64,000 nucleotides of DNA from Anniella stebbinsi (GCA_029215795.1 JARDYH010000002.1:133908501-133972500); one strand, 5' to 3'; positions 22,807 through 34,007 are shown, numbered from the stretch's first letter. Notes: generated by a model not told the origin, from the sequence alone. Made by a program: numbers and translations.

Positions 22807-23255
22807 GAAGTGTAGGAGCCAACACAGGAAGTGGGGGAGTAAATTCTCCAAGACTCTTCAGGCATCAAGGATGAATATTCCCAGCAGCTTATCTGGGAAC
22901 TCAGTCTCTGTCTGAGTGGGAGGGGCATTGGAGTTCACAGGACCCAGAGTCCACCGCAGGGTCAAGAGGGTGGAGCTGAGAGCAGGTGGGAGGTGGTCCC
23001 TTGGGGTGGCAGCTCACGAGAAGCTTCTCAAGAAAGACCCTCCTTAATGAAAAGTGTCTGTTGGAATGTTGGGAACAGCCTGTATTGAAAGCAACCACCT
23101 GGCTTTCTTACTCAAATGAAGCTTAGGACATAGCTCCTTGCATTCACACACCCTTCAGGTGAGAAGAGATGTTGGTTTGTTGAATAAAGCTTTGTGGATT
23201 ACACAGCAGGCATCTTTATTGTCTCAAACTGGCAGGGAGGGTTGGAATCACGACA
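22710..23255 (+). mobile_element. LTR of a Gypsy-like family, copy 1
   Basis: Starts TGTTAGGTTCTCCC and ends GGAATCACGACA, with a polyadenylation signal AATAAA at 23183-23188. It shares a backbone with 37514-37900 and, in reverse, with 57175-57749 (AAATTCTCCAAGACTCTTC, CTGAGTGGGAGGGGC, GGGTCAAGAGGGTGGAGCTG). The flanks (ATCAC and GTCGC) match at only 3 of 5 bases. A (GAT)n array lies inside. Confidence 0.65.
22762..22805 (+). repeat. (GAT)n microsatellite inside LTR copy 1
   Basis: About 14 GAT units, followed by GAAGAAG. The position corresponds to the (GAA)n tract of copy 2. Confidence 0.9.
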
Positions 23256-23735
23256 GTCGCGCACCTCCTTCTGGACCACCACTGGATGCTCACCACTTGT
23301 GAGTCAACAGGTGTTCCACAGGCACCCAGCAAGTGGCAAGCAGCCTCCCGCTCCATCGCTGAGCTGCCATTTTACATACAAATTGCAGGCCACCATATTT
23401 TGCACAAGCTACAGGTTCTGAATCATCTTCAAAGGCAGTCCCATGTAGAGCACATTGCAGTGATCTAACTTGAAGGTTACCACAGCACAGACAACTGAAA
23501 CCAGACTATCCCTGTCCAGATAGGTGCTTAGGTGGGCCACCAGCTGAAGTTGGTAGAAGGCACTCTGTGCCAATGAGGCCAACTGAGCATCAAATGACAA
23601 AGATGGTTCCAGGAGAACCCCCAAGTTATGAACCTGCTCCTTCAGAAAGAGTGCAACCCCATCCAAAACAAGTTGAGCACCCTCCTTCCAGGCAGAAGAA
23701 CCACCACTAACAACATCTCAGTCTTATCTTGATTG
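23256..23735 (-). mobile_element. L2-clade LINE fragment
   Basis: A minus-strand frame (23409-23666) has the family motifs LGVLLEPSLSFDAQ and YLDRDSLVSVV, which follow the catalytic core in L2 reverse transcriptases. It abuts the LTR on one side and a second L2 with its own 3' tail on the other. The first 130 bases are not clearly L2. Confidence 0.75.
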
Positions 23736-23737
23736 TG

Positions 23738-23773
<36 letters not shown>

Positions 23774-26290
23774 TTATTTATTTATTTCTTACCCGCCTCT
23801 TCCTCTGGATCAAGGCGAAGAACAACATCAAATATAAAATACATAAAACGGATTAAAAGCACATAAAACTAATACATTATTAAAATACCAATAAAGCTCT
23901 TAAAATTTGACTGGGTAGGCCTGCCAGAAGAGATCAGTCTTTATGGCTTTCTTAAAGTCAAAGAGACTATTAAGTTGACGAATCTCTCCCGGCAGGCCAT
24001 TCCACAGTCTGGGAGCGGCAGAAGGTCCTCTGGGTAACGATTATCAGCCTGGTTTTGTCTGACTGTAACAAATTCTCCCCAGAGGACCTGAGTGTGCAGG
24101 GTGGATTGTATGGGAGAAGGCGATCCCGCAGGAAACCTGGACCCAAACCACGTAGGGCTTTAAAGGTAATGACCAACACTTTGTACTTCACCTGGAAACT
24201 AATTGGCAGCCAATGGAGTGATATTAAAGCTGGTGTAATATGGTCACCCCTAGATGTACCACTGACCAACCTGGCTGCCATATTTTGAACTAGTTGAAGT
24301 TTCCGGACTAGGCACAAAGGTAGCCTTATGTACATCACATTGCAGAAGTCGAGCCTTGAAGTTACCAGCACGTGCACGACCGTCTTTAGGTCTTCTAGCT
24401 CTAGGAAGGGGCGCAGCTGGCATATCAGCCGAAGCCGATAGTAGGCACTCCTGGTTGTCACATATATCTAAGCAATCATTTGGAACGACGGATCCAGGAG
24501 CACCCCCAAGCTGCGAACACAGCCTTTCAGGGTGTGTTACCCCATCCAGAACTGGTTGACTTACCTCCAAACCCAGGTTGGGGCCTTTGACAGTAACCAC
24601 TAGGGGTGTGCACGGACCCCCCGGATCGGATCGGGACCCGGATCGGGACCTCCAATTTTGTCCCGGACCGGTTCGGACAAAATCGGAGGCCCCCCGGACC
24701 GGATCGAGTCCGATCCCGACCCAAAAATCGTACATTTTTGGATCGGCCGCCATTTTTTTCCCCATAGACTTGCATTGCAATGCAAGTCTATGAGGAAAAA
24801 ATGGCGGCGGGTGGGTAAGGGGGGGCCTAACTCCCTCCCCCCCCCGGGGCCGTCCGCTGTGGACGGCCCCGGCAGGTAAACCCCCTCCCCCGCGCTCCCT
24901 ACCCCCCCTGGGGCCGCCCGCTTCCAACCGCTGGCGCCCGCGGGCACCAGCGGATAGAAGCGGACGGCTCCGGGGGGGGGTAAGCCCCCTTCCCCGCCAC
25001 TGCTTACCTTCTCGGCCCGTCCGGCGCCGGCGGCTACTACCAGCGGGCTCCGCGGCCTACTCTCGAGTAGCGCGCCGGGTGATGACATCACCCGGCGCGC
25101 CACCCTGGAGCAGGCCGCGGAGCCTGCTGGTAGTAGTATGCGCCGGCGCCGGACGGGAGCCGCCGGGCCGGGCAGGTAAGGGCCCCCCTCCCCCCTCCCC
25201 CCTCCGCGCGCCCCCTCCTCCCCTCCACGCACCCCCTCCTTACCTTCCCGGCCTGGCGGCTCCCGTCCGGCGCCGGCGCCTACTACTTCCAGCAGGCTCC
25301 GCGGCCTGCTCTAGAGTAGCGCGCCGGGTGATGACATCACCCGGCGCGCCACCCTAGAGCAGGCCGCGGAGCCTGCTGGGAGTAGTAGGCGCCGGCGCCG
25401 GACGGGAGCCACCGGGCCGAGAAGGTAAGTGCCCCCCTCCTCCCCCCCCCGCTGTCCACTTTCATCGGCGGGCGCCCGCTGGCGCCCGCCAATGGAAGCG
25501 GCGGTGGGCGCCAGTGGGCGCCCGCCGATCCGCCGATCTGCCGAACCGGTTCGGAGCTTTTTCGGACCGGTTCGGATTGGATCGGCTGATCCAGCTGCGG
25601 GATCGGAAATCGGATAATTTATCCGATTTCCCACTGGACCGGACTCGGATCGTGGATCGGGTCCGATCCAGTGCACATCCCTAGTAACCACCTCCGTCTT
25701 ATCTAGATTCAGCTTCAGTTTGACTTTAGTAGCCTTCATCCACAGCCTCACCTGATGAAGATGAAAAGGAGAAATAGAGCTTTGTGTCATCAGCATACTG
25801 ATAAAGAACAGACTCCGAAACTCTAAATAACCCCGCTCAATGGTTTCATGTAGATGTTGAATCTGCAGTGCCAAGCAATGTTCCCCAAGCATGCAATGCA
25901 GTACCCACCCCATTCTCAGTTTAGACAGTTGTCCCAGAAGGATACCCCAGTCAATGGTATTGGAAGCCACCGAAAGATCAAGGAGAATTCACAAGGTCAC
26001 ACTCCTCCATCTCTCTCCCTACATAGGTCATCATACAGGGTGACCAAAGCTGTTTCTGTGCCAAAACATGGCCTGAATCACCGACTGAAATGAATCAAGA
26101 TGCTCAGTCTCATCCAAGAGCATCTGCAGTTGGCTGGCAACCAACCCTGAAGGAACTTGCCCAGGAAAGAAATGATTTGCCACCAGCCTAAAGTTATTAA
26201 GATTTTCCAGGTCCAGGGAGGTTTTCTTCAGGAGCGGTCTCACCACCACCTCCTCTTTCAGATAGAGTTATAGTCCACAGGTTCCCCACA
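23736..26290 (-). mobile_element. L2-clade LINE, long fragment, split by a hAT-like element
   Basis: The 3' tail is the (AAT)n array at 23739-23772 plus TTTATTTATTTATTTC. The minus strand encodes, from 26249 downwards, RT fingers (RPLLKKTSLDLENLNNFR), then ASNTIDWGILLGQLSKL, the catalytic YQYADDT at 25783-25803, and after the insertion the C-terminal part with LQLVQNMAARLVSGTSRGDH. Stops and frameshifts make it dead. The hAT-like element at 24601-25683 interrupts the RT domain. Confidence 0.85.
24601..25683. mobile_element. hAT-like foldback element, copy A (GC-rich)
   Basis: Termini are TAGGGGTGTGCACGGA and CCAGTGCACATCCCTA, and the 8-bp duplication GTAACCAC is perfect (24593-24600 and 25684-25691). 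Subterminal GGATCGG/CCGATCC arrays lie at both ends. The interior is very GC- and CpG-rich and built of inverted modules: a stem at about 24756-24803 and a stem around GTGATGACATCAC at 25079 that is repeated at about 25329. No transposase frame is seen; long frames here reflect GC-rich composition. Confidence 0.9.
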
Positions 26291-26299
26291 TTGGTGACC

Positions 26300-26355
26300 C
26301 ATTATAGTCAGCTCGATGGACCAATAGCCAGTCTTGGTTCAAGGCAGCTTCCCAA
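26300..26355 (+). mobile_element. SINE 3' remnant
   Basis: AGCTCGATGGACCAATAGCC and CAAGGCAGCTTCCCAAG match the 3' end of the tRNA-derived SINE family. Confidence 0.55.
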
Positions 26356-26359
26356 GACC

Positions 26360-27110
26360 TCGATAGCTCAATAATACACAATGGATTCTTGGCACCGTAC
26401 ACGAAACATCTGAATCTTTTTGTCTGTTCACTGAGAGCCTTTGCTGATTGCTAGACTGTACGAGGCTGAATGTCCCTTAGGTTCCTCAAGAGGCTGCTTG
26501 ATTGGTTTTTAATGGCGTCACTGTAGATCTATTCTACTCCTTTCTTTTTCTTGTAAGGGCAGAGTTTCTAGATAAAAGGCTACTTTGGGCTTTAGCCACC
26601 TCACCCTTTTAGCCAGCCATAGAATCTTGGCACCTTTTGGCTCTGGTGTTGTGACGCTAAGTGCCGGCACATTCGGAGAAAACTGGTTTGTTTCGAGAGC
26701 CAAAACCGATCTCCTCACCACCGCCACATTCTCCCCCTTCCATTGGTGGTGGTGGATCTTCTCCAGATATAGTCCGATCGCACCAATATTTGGGGAACGT
26801 TTTTGCTTCAGCATCAGCATTTTCACATCTGATAATTTTGCAGAGAATGTCAACAATTGGCAGGGTTGGATAACAGGCATTCAGCCACCCTTCATATCGA
26901 ACAGTTGGGGATACACAGCAGTCAGTGTTTGACAACATCTTAACAGCTGGCGTGCATCAGCAGTCAATATCCGATGGCTGGCTTACAATGGCAATCCTGT
27001 AAATGTTTCGATTAATCCCATTCATTCCTCCAACCAATAAGAAAACATCCTCTGTAGCGAAACAAACAAACACATGCCAATCAGTTGGATTTTAAGGGAG
27101 GCGCTGTGGG
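26360..27110. other. No gene recognised
   Basis: Overlapping frames up to 120 codons on both strands without domains. No repeat hallmark. Confidence 0.35.
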
Positions 27111-27328
27111 ACTGAGTTCAGGTCCTTGCTCGTTGCTCCACCAGGAAGCTTGCCAGGTGACCCTGACATCTCTACTTTGCAGGGTTGTTGTAAAGCTAAA
27201 ACAATTGTGTGCCAAAATTGTCAAGGCCCAGCCAGAATTAAACCCTCTTACGCCATCGCCAGAGCAAAGAGCAAGGACTTGACCCCAGTCCTACAATTTC
27301 TCCTCTTCCACCCTCAAGCCACTACACT
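27110..27328 (-). mobile_element. Degraded SINE or MIR-like repeat
   Basis: GCAGGGTTGTTGTAAAGCTAA and ACTTGACCCCAGTCCTACAA...CCACTACACTAGTGGC resemble the reverse of the second tRNA-derived SINE family (39030-39290), but heavily decayed. Confidence 0.35.
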
Positions 27329-27433
27329 AGTGGCACCCTTCAGGTGTGTCATACTAGAAGTTCCATCATCCCCATCCATGCTGGTTGGGGATGATTGGAG
27401 TTGTAGTCCAGCACATCTGGAGGGTGCCATCTT
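27329..27433. mobile_element. Palindromic MITE
   Basis: TGGCACCCTTCAGGTGTG at the left, CACATCTGGAGGGTGCCA at the right; the centre is CATCATCCCCATCCATGC opposite TGGTTGGGGATGATTGG. Confidence 0.8.
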
Positions 27434-27439
27434 GAGGAA

Positions 27440-28165
27440 GCCTGCACTACACCACCCTGACTTTTCGTGGTTTGTCCATAAGAAATCTTTAACGCCCCCC
27501 TCCCTATAGTGTCCCCTGAAAAACCAGAGACCTGGCTGATGGATGAATTATTGAGTTTTTCGATTCCGTGGCCACAGAGCCAAGAAGATTCTGCCTGACT
27601 CTGGCACATTAAGGCTGTTAAATATTTCAGCTCTGTGGTACCTTAATGGGAGCATTCCGGTTTGCTCTTCCAAAAGGGGAGGGAAGAAACATCTGATCCT
27701 ATTCGATATGACTCCTTAGCTGTTCCCAGTCACATTGATTAATCTGAATCTTCCTCTCAGGCCCAGACAGTTTCCGAAGGCAGGAGGTGCGAGTTGAGAG
27801 AAGCAAACTCAATTGGCCATCCATCCATCACCACCCCCCTCGGGTACTTTTTCTCAAATATTTTTCAACCTCCCATTATAGACAGGCACCATCTTCTGGT
27901 ATGCAATTCATCTACTTAAATACTTGACAGCGTGTGCTGCGTGGAACGGACAGAGACCACAAGTATTCAGGAAGCCTGGGATGTGGCAGAATGAGGCAGA
28001 GAGGGCGTGATTGGAAGGAAAAAGCACCCCAGAAGAGTCCTGCTAGATCACACCAAAAGTCTCTCTAGAGGCACCCTGGGAAGCTTACGAGAAGGGCTTG
28101 AAGATGTAATAGTCCTCTTCCACCTTTTCTTCTCAGCCAGTCTTTGCATCAGCACTCTGGACAGC
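27440..28165. other. No gene recognised
   Basis: Mixed sequence, no domain and no repeat hallmark seen. Confidence 0.3.
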
Positions 28166-28220
28166 TGCCACCAGCACTGATACCTACCCTGACGTCTGGG
28201 TTTGTGAGCCCACCATTGTA

Positions 28221-28271
28221 ATTTCCCACAATGCCCCTGACAGGGTATCTCACCAGGGCATTGTGGGAAGC
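28221..28271. repeat. Inverted repeat, about 17-bp stem
   Basis: TTCCCACAATGCCCCTG against CCAGGGCATTGTGGGAAG. Probably the core of a MITE. Confidence 0.65.
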
Positions 28272-28619
28272 ATTCATGGCTGCCCATTGCTTCCACCGTT
28301 GCTGCCAGATAAACCCTTGGATTTTGGAGCTGGCCTAGTCTCCAGTCACCAGTCCTGAGAGCCATACTGCTTCTGACCCTAGAGCGGGGGGGGGGGGGGC
28401 AATGTCCAGGAATAAGGGACCAATTCCCCCCCACACACAGAACCCAACAGGGGCTGCACCCCTTCCCACCGCCACCAAAATTGCCGCTTCCACCATGCCA
28501 CCAAATTTGCTGCCAGATTTAAAGAAGAGTGAGTTCTCTTTCAAACAAAGCAAAATTGTTTCCGCAGCAACTTCAGTGGCACAGCAGCAAAGGACTGTGG
28601 ATTGCTCACTCCTTCCACA

Positions 28620-29700
28620 TAGCATGATAAACCAATAGCCATTGATTGATTTGTTGGTTGGTTGGTTGCACCCAATAACCAGATTTCTCTGGGCAGTGTA
28701 CAGGTAAATCAAAAGCATAAAATCACAATAAAAGGTATAATAAAGTAGCACAAAATACAACCAGCACCGAAAGTAAAATCAGTGCAGTACCTAATAAAAC
28801 CCAAATAAAAGCAGAAGCAGCATTTATTTTTATTTTATTTTTATTTTTTAAAGCAAAGATCTGTCAGCACAGTTCTTAACTGCCTGGGGGAATAAAGGGG
28901 TCTTTTCACCTGCTGCAGAAAAGACTGGAAAGTAGGTGCCAAGTACGTGCCACCACTGAAAAGGCCCTTTCTAGGGTCACCACCTGCCATGCCTCACTTT
29001 GCCGGAGATCCTGGAGGAGGGCTGCAAAAAAAGCAAATGCTATTTGGGGCTGCATTAATAGAAGTGCAGCTTCCAAATTGCACGAGGTACTGGTTCCCCT
29101 CTACTCAGCACTGGTTAGGCCTCATCTTCAGTATTGCTTCCAGTTCTGGGCACCACACTTCAAGAAGGATGTAGGCAAGCTGGAGGGGGTTCAGAGGAGG
29201 GCAACGAGGATGAACAAGGGTCTGGAAACAAAGTCCTATGAGAGATTGAAAGAACTAGGCATGTTTAGCCTAGAGAAGAGAAGATTGAGAGGAGACATGA
29301 TAGCACTCTTCAAGGACTTCAAAGGTTGTCACATAGAGGAGGGCCAGGATCTCTTATCGATCATCCCAGAGTGCAGGATACAGAATAATGGGCTCAAGTT
29401 ACAGGAAGCCAGATTCCAGCTGGACATCAGGAAAAACTTCCTGACTGTTAGAGCAGTATGACAATGGAACCAATGACCTAGGGAGGTGGCAGGCTCTCCT
29501 ACACTAGAGGCCTTCAAGAGGCAGCTGGACAGCCATCTGTCAGGCATGATTTAAGGTGGATTCCTGCATTGAGCAGGGGGTTGGACTCCATGGCCTTATA
29601 GGCCCCTTCCAACTCTACTATTCTATGATTCTATGATAATTTTAGGGTCCAGCTATGTAAATAATGGTGGATGCTCATTCAGGTAATCTGGCCCCACAGC
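28620..29700 (-). mobile_element. L2-clade LINE 3' UTR split by a CR1
   Basis: 28620-29010 reads as a reversed L2 3' end (ACCAGATTTCTCTGGGCAG, then GGGGTCTTTTCACCTGCTG). After the CR1 the L2 resumes at about 29640-29700 with CATTCAGGTAATCTGGCCCC, which adjoins this block in other copies. Confidence 0.7.
29020..29637 (+). mobile_element. CR1 LINE 3' end with octamer tail
   Basis: The plus frame at 29078-29461 carries the end of the CR1 reverse transcriptase (RPHLQYCFQFWAPHFKKD, YERLKELGMFSLEKRRLRGD). The 3' UTR follows with GAGGCCTTCAAGAGGCAGC and GGACTCCATGGCC, then the ATTCTATG repeat tail at 29618-29637 typical of CR1. It is 5'-truncated; the frame is intact only for this fragment. Confidence 0.9.
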
Positions 29701-29839
29701 CACAGGAGAAGATCTGCCCCTGCCTGAGGCAGGTGAGCACATATGCTGCCACGTTGCAACCCCCTTTCCCTTTCTTTTCCCACCACCACATTGTACCAGC
29801 GGACAGGTGGGCTCTCTATAGAGTCGTGTGAATCAGCAA

Positions 29840-30185
29840 AACTCAATTTCTCTGAATTCCATCTCAAAACATGTTCCAACTCGAGCCCATATCAGGTTGC
29901 GAGGTTTGGCCCCCCCTTTTTTTGCATGAAACTCCGAACGCATTTCCATGCATATTTTATTCCCAAATGTACACATCAGTAGTGCACATCTTTGAAATAG
30001 ACATATTCTCCTCCCATGGATTAAAGTGTAATTGTCCACATTTTTCAAAAGTATGCATTTTTTTCATGCATGTTGTCCGTTGAAAATGAATGAACTTTGT
30101 CTTTTGGAGTCTATGTTTGGTCTGGAAAGTATGAGCAGGGCAAAAGCCTGATTAAAAAAAAATTGAAACTAATTTTCCATACATC
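29840..30185. mobile_element. hAT-like MITE (ATACATCCCT family), second copy
   Basis: Matches 1-325 in the order of blocks (TTTCCATGCATATTTTATTC, TAGTGCACATCTTTGAAATA, GGTCTGGAAAG, CTGATTAAAAAAAA) and ends TTTCCATACATCCCTA. Confidence 0.6.
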
Positions 30186-30269
30186 CCTAAACATGAGCAG
30201 AAACTTCCAAACCCTGACGGGTGACAATGATGCCACCGCCATCTGCACCTGAGAGGGCCAGGAACAGGG

Positions 30270-31019
30270 ATGTACGGAGTTTGTTCAACTCATTCTATCC
30301 TGATTCGAGGGTTGTCAGGCATCTTTCATTCTGCCACCCACTCCTTTGTATGAGAATTTCATTTGTTTGCAATTCTGCATTAACACAAATGCCACTTGAG
30401 CAAGAGCACATTAGTGTTAATTCCTCCCCAAGTAAAAACTGCCCCATTGAATTCTGCCCCATGACAACAGATTGCATCCAAGGCCGTTTCTACACCAGGC
30501 ATTTGCCCCTGGGTGGTCCCTGGGTGGTCACATGATGCACAGGGACTCCAGGGGGCAGGGGGACAGCCACGGCATTTGCCAAGGATAAGGGATCCCTGGG
30601 AAATCACAAATCTTCCCGTGGTCCTGGGAAGTTCCCAGGACTGCGGGAGATGTGGCCGCCCATCCCGGCTGCTGCCGCGCAGCTCCTTGTCCATCAGGGG
30701 AGGGGGTTGGCAATTTCGCTATCCCCAGGACAGCGGGGGGAGGGGCCCCTAATTTTGCACACTTTTTTAAAAAAATGCACCTTGATCGATGGAGTGCAAG
30801 TGCACTCTTCCCGGATTTAAAAAAACACAAACTGGTGGGCATGACATGCGACAACACGGGAGGAACCCAGGACGTCATGCTCGTGATGTGTATTGAGAGC
30901 GACGATCCCAGAAGCAGGTATTTCCAGGACACCCCTATGATGTAGAGAGGGCCCAAATCTGTATTTAGCCCAGGATGTGAGAACTGGGTAAACTGAAATG
31001 GATCTCTCATACATCCCTA
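30270..31019. mobile_element. AT-rich MITE with a nested CCGTTTCTACACC-family repeat
   Basis: The outer repeat starts near CAGGGATGTACGGAG and ends CTCATACATCCCTAG. From about 30481 to 30960 lies a GC-rich repeat with CCGTTTCTACACCAGGC, GGTGGTCACATGATGCAC and CCTGGGAAGTTCCCAGGAC, shared with 34008-34130, 59765-60345 and 61424-61780. Confidence 0.5.
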
Positions 31020-31145
31020 GTTCTCTGGAGAGACAGGTCAGCCGGAGGAAGCAGCTGGTGTTGCAGCTCATTAGGGTGCCAGCTGAAATGCCCGGCTTTG
31101 AGGGGGTCTACATGTGATGCTGGATTGGGGAATAGAGACCCCCAT

Positions 31146-32295
31146 TGTCGGATGTCAGGTGTATCATAGGGAATTCACAAGGCCGGGAGGACTTGTGAAT
31201 TGTGAGTTGAAAGATTGGGAATTGTTGTGAGAAAGTCTGTGTCTCTGTAAGCTTATCATCTGTCGCTGTTTCTCACGGGAAGTTTGCTAGCTGTGGCCTT
31301 GAGCTGGTGAGTTTCCTTGAGAACAAAGAATGTTTGGAAAAGGTGGGGGCTGCCTTGCAAGCTGTCACTCACATTGTGGTGTCATCAAGAGGGGTTTGAA
31401 CTGTGCCACCCTGTCGGCACATGAGTTTAGTTTACAGGTCTGAGGACCTGTCTGTCAAGTGGCTTGGAATAAGCCAGGCCTCCAGTCTATAAGAGGGATG
31501 AGCAAAGGGGAGGATCTTTGCTAGGATAATTGGTTCAACGCTTGCCATGGAACCCCTCGTGTTTTGGATTCTATCTGTTTGGAGATGTTGGATGCACTCT
31601 GTACATGCTCAGTTGCTATTTGGACTTGGAATTTCTAAGGATTGTGCCATAGAAAGTGCTCTGCGGCTTTTCATAGACTTGGGCTTGTGGTTGCTGGTCT
31701 GGATTGTGTGTTCTATGGCCTGCGAGAGAGCTTCCTTGCATTGAGCCAAAGTTATGGGCAAAGGGAAGTTTCCTAGGTTGACCGTTGCTGTTCTGGGTCA
31801 TGTGTTGTGTGTAACCTGTGAGAGAGCTTCCCTCAGAGCCTTAGCTACAGGCAGGGGGGTTTCCTGGGTTGAAGTTCGTTCCTGGCATCTTGCTTACACG
31901 GATCAACCCATTGCTTACTGGCAGACTGGGTCTGGTTAGTACAAGACATAACTCTCTCTGCCGGTCTTCACGCGCCTCTGTGCTGGAGCTTTTCCTCGGG
32001 CTCTGGGCCCGTTGCTAATGGGTCAGCGTGTTTCACATCAGCTAATTGCTCAGATAGGACTTGGTCTATCCTGACATGTCTTCCCCCGACTGATTGCTGT
32101 TCTGGATTGTATCATGCCTTTCGAGTCTAAAGCTGCCTGGCCTTCATCAGCTTTATGTGGCTATATGCAAAAATGTAACCCTCATGCTTGAATGCCATGT
32201 GATTTCACAATAAAAGGAGTCTCGCCGCCTTGAGTGTCTTGTCAGCTTGCAAACATTCATGAGCAGAAGCCTGGGGGTTGGCCAAGTCCATGACA
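31146..32295 (+). mobile_element. Solo LTR, endogenous-retrovirus-like
   Basis: Begins TGTCGGATGTCAGG and ends AAGTCCATGACA, flanked by a perfect 5-bp duplication CCCAT (31141-31145 and 32296-32300). It has a TATA-like CTATAAG (31487-31493) and AATAAA (32209-32214) followed by a short U5-like stretch. The length, 1150 bp, is within the LTR range. No internal retroviral sequence or second LTR is present, so it is a solo LTR. Strand follows from the TATA and poly(A) order. Confidence 0.85.
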
Positions 32296-32548
32296 CCCAT
32301 GCACACCCATGTATTACACATGGATAGCTCACACACATCCCAGCAATTCTGCTGCAGGTTGCTCTTTCCTTGCTGCTAGCAGCAAACAGGGTGGAGGGGT
32401 TCAGGGCCTAGGCAGCCATTAAGGCCTTGAGGGTTGCATAATGCCTGTCTCTGAGGGCCTGGGAGGGTTGACTGAGTAAAGTGAGAGGGACATAGAATGG
32501 AGTGAGGGAAGAGACAAACTCCAGTTGAAAAAGAGCAGCTGGGTTGGA

Positions 32549-32646
32549 GAAGAGGAGGAGGAGGAGGAGGAGGAGGAGGAGGAGGAGGAGGAGGAGGAAG
32601 AAGAAGAAGAAGAAGAAGAAGAAGAAGAAGAAGAAGAAGAAGAAGA
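32549..32646 (+). repeat. (GGA)n-(GAA)n purine tract
   Basis: GGA units run to about 32598 and GAA units from there to 32646. All purine on this strand. Confidence 0.95.
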
Positions 32647-32649
32647 AAG

Positions 32650-33190
32650 GGAGTGAAGGAAGAGAAAAGAGAGAAACCAGCAGCGTGGTGGACACAGAGA
32701 CAGTCTGCCATTTAATGCTGAGTACACTCCATACACAGAGAAAGACAAGCAATAGGGTACTAAAGAACAAGATAAAGAACTGTTGTTCATCCAGCAAAAC
32801 TCACATTTTACTCTTCACAGAGGACTGTGGGTTGAAAGGGGAGTTGAATGTAATTGACTCATGTCTGGGCTAATTGTTTTCTTCATGTTATTATTTCCTA
32901 AACCTTTTTAAGTGAAGTACATTTTGTTACATATATATTTTGTTTGCCTCTAGAGTGATTGTAATCTGCCCTTCCTCATCCTAACTATAGAAACCTGAAA
33001 CATTACAGCTGCATGTGGCCCCTGGGCCATCGGTTGCACACTGATGGTTTAAGCAAATGCACAGCTCCCCAAAACACCGTAGGCTCCAGGCGATCACCTG
33101 TGGGGAGAGCCTTTCAAAATGTCAGACTTTGTAAAGCCATCATAGCCCTGACCTACATGCGTCGCAGGGGCTGTGATAGGCTGAACAGAT
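32650..33190. other. No gene recognised
   Basis: Mixed to AT-rich, no repeat hallmark. Confidence 0.3.
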
Positions 33191-33204
33191 AAAATCCAGA
33201 TCAG

Positions 33205-33472
33205 GGCACATGTAACTTTAAGAGTTGTAGAGAAAAGGGAATTTCAGCCAGAGTCATTTGTATGCAATTAGTTCCTGGTGATATTTCCTCTTCATCACAA
33301 CAGTTAAAGGTGCAGGCACTATACTAGAGTGACCATATACAAAAGAAGGCAGGGCCCCTGCAACTTTAACTGTTGTGATGAAGAGGGAATTTCACCAGGA
33401 ATTAATTGCATACAAATAACACTGGCTGAAATTGCCTTTTCTCTACAACTGTTAAAGTTACATGAGCCCTGA
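33205..33472. mobile_element. Palindromic MITE, same family as 21095-21414
   Basis: AAGGGAATTTCAGCCAGAG at the left and TGGCTGAAATTGCCTTTTC at the right, with AGAGTGACCATATAC and GGCAGGGCCCCTGCAAC in the middle. The outer ends are missing. Confidence 0.7.
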
Positions 33473-33475
33473 GTT

Positions 33476-34000
33476 ACATGAGCCTCATGAGTTACATGAG
33501 GCTGACGTGGAAGATGTTAAACTCTGGCAGAGAATGGTTTAGTATGCTGCATAAACATCAGGCCACGCCAGAGAGCTTAAACAAAGAGCTTGAGGCAACT
33601 GGAAGAGATCCATGGCTTCCAGTGAACAGATTTGGATATATTCTCTTTCAATCATCCTCTCTGAACCATACGCTACCTGGCTTGGAACACCGCCAAAAGT
33701 TTCCCAAGTACTCGGAGGTGATACTGTTCAGCTGTCATTGCCCAGGATGCCAAACATTCATTTTCCTGCTCATTCCCTCCTCCCTGGTCAAAGCAGTTTT
33801 GCATGGCATTGTTCTCCACAGGGACAATTCAAGGTGATATGCTGCTCTAGGTAAGTTAGGACTTCCCCACATGCATTTTGCGTGCACACAGGCAGCTCCC
33901 AGTTCACAGATTTCATAGTTGAGAGGGGTAATTTCAGGTTATTTTCAAGGGGTCATAGAACTATCACCAGTGACAATGTTCAGCAGCCACTGTTTTTTCT
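33476..34000. other. No gene recognised
   Basis: A 119-codon frame (33478-33837) shows no domain and overlaps another frame. Not supported as a gene. Confidence 0.3.
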
Positions 34001-34007
34001 CTTTCCA

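Noticed and set aside
22705..23260. Target duplication for LTR copy 1
   Set aside because: ATCAC and GTCGC match at only three of five bases; not counted as evidence.
24250..25232. Frames of 210-225 codons in GC-rich DNA
   Set aside because: Stop codons are rare in GC-rich sequence; frames cross the L2/hAT boundary and have no domain.
32544..32873. Basic/acidic low-complexity frames over the purine tract
   Set aside because: Translation of a microsatellite; no coding support.
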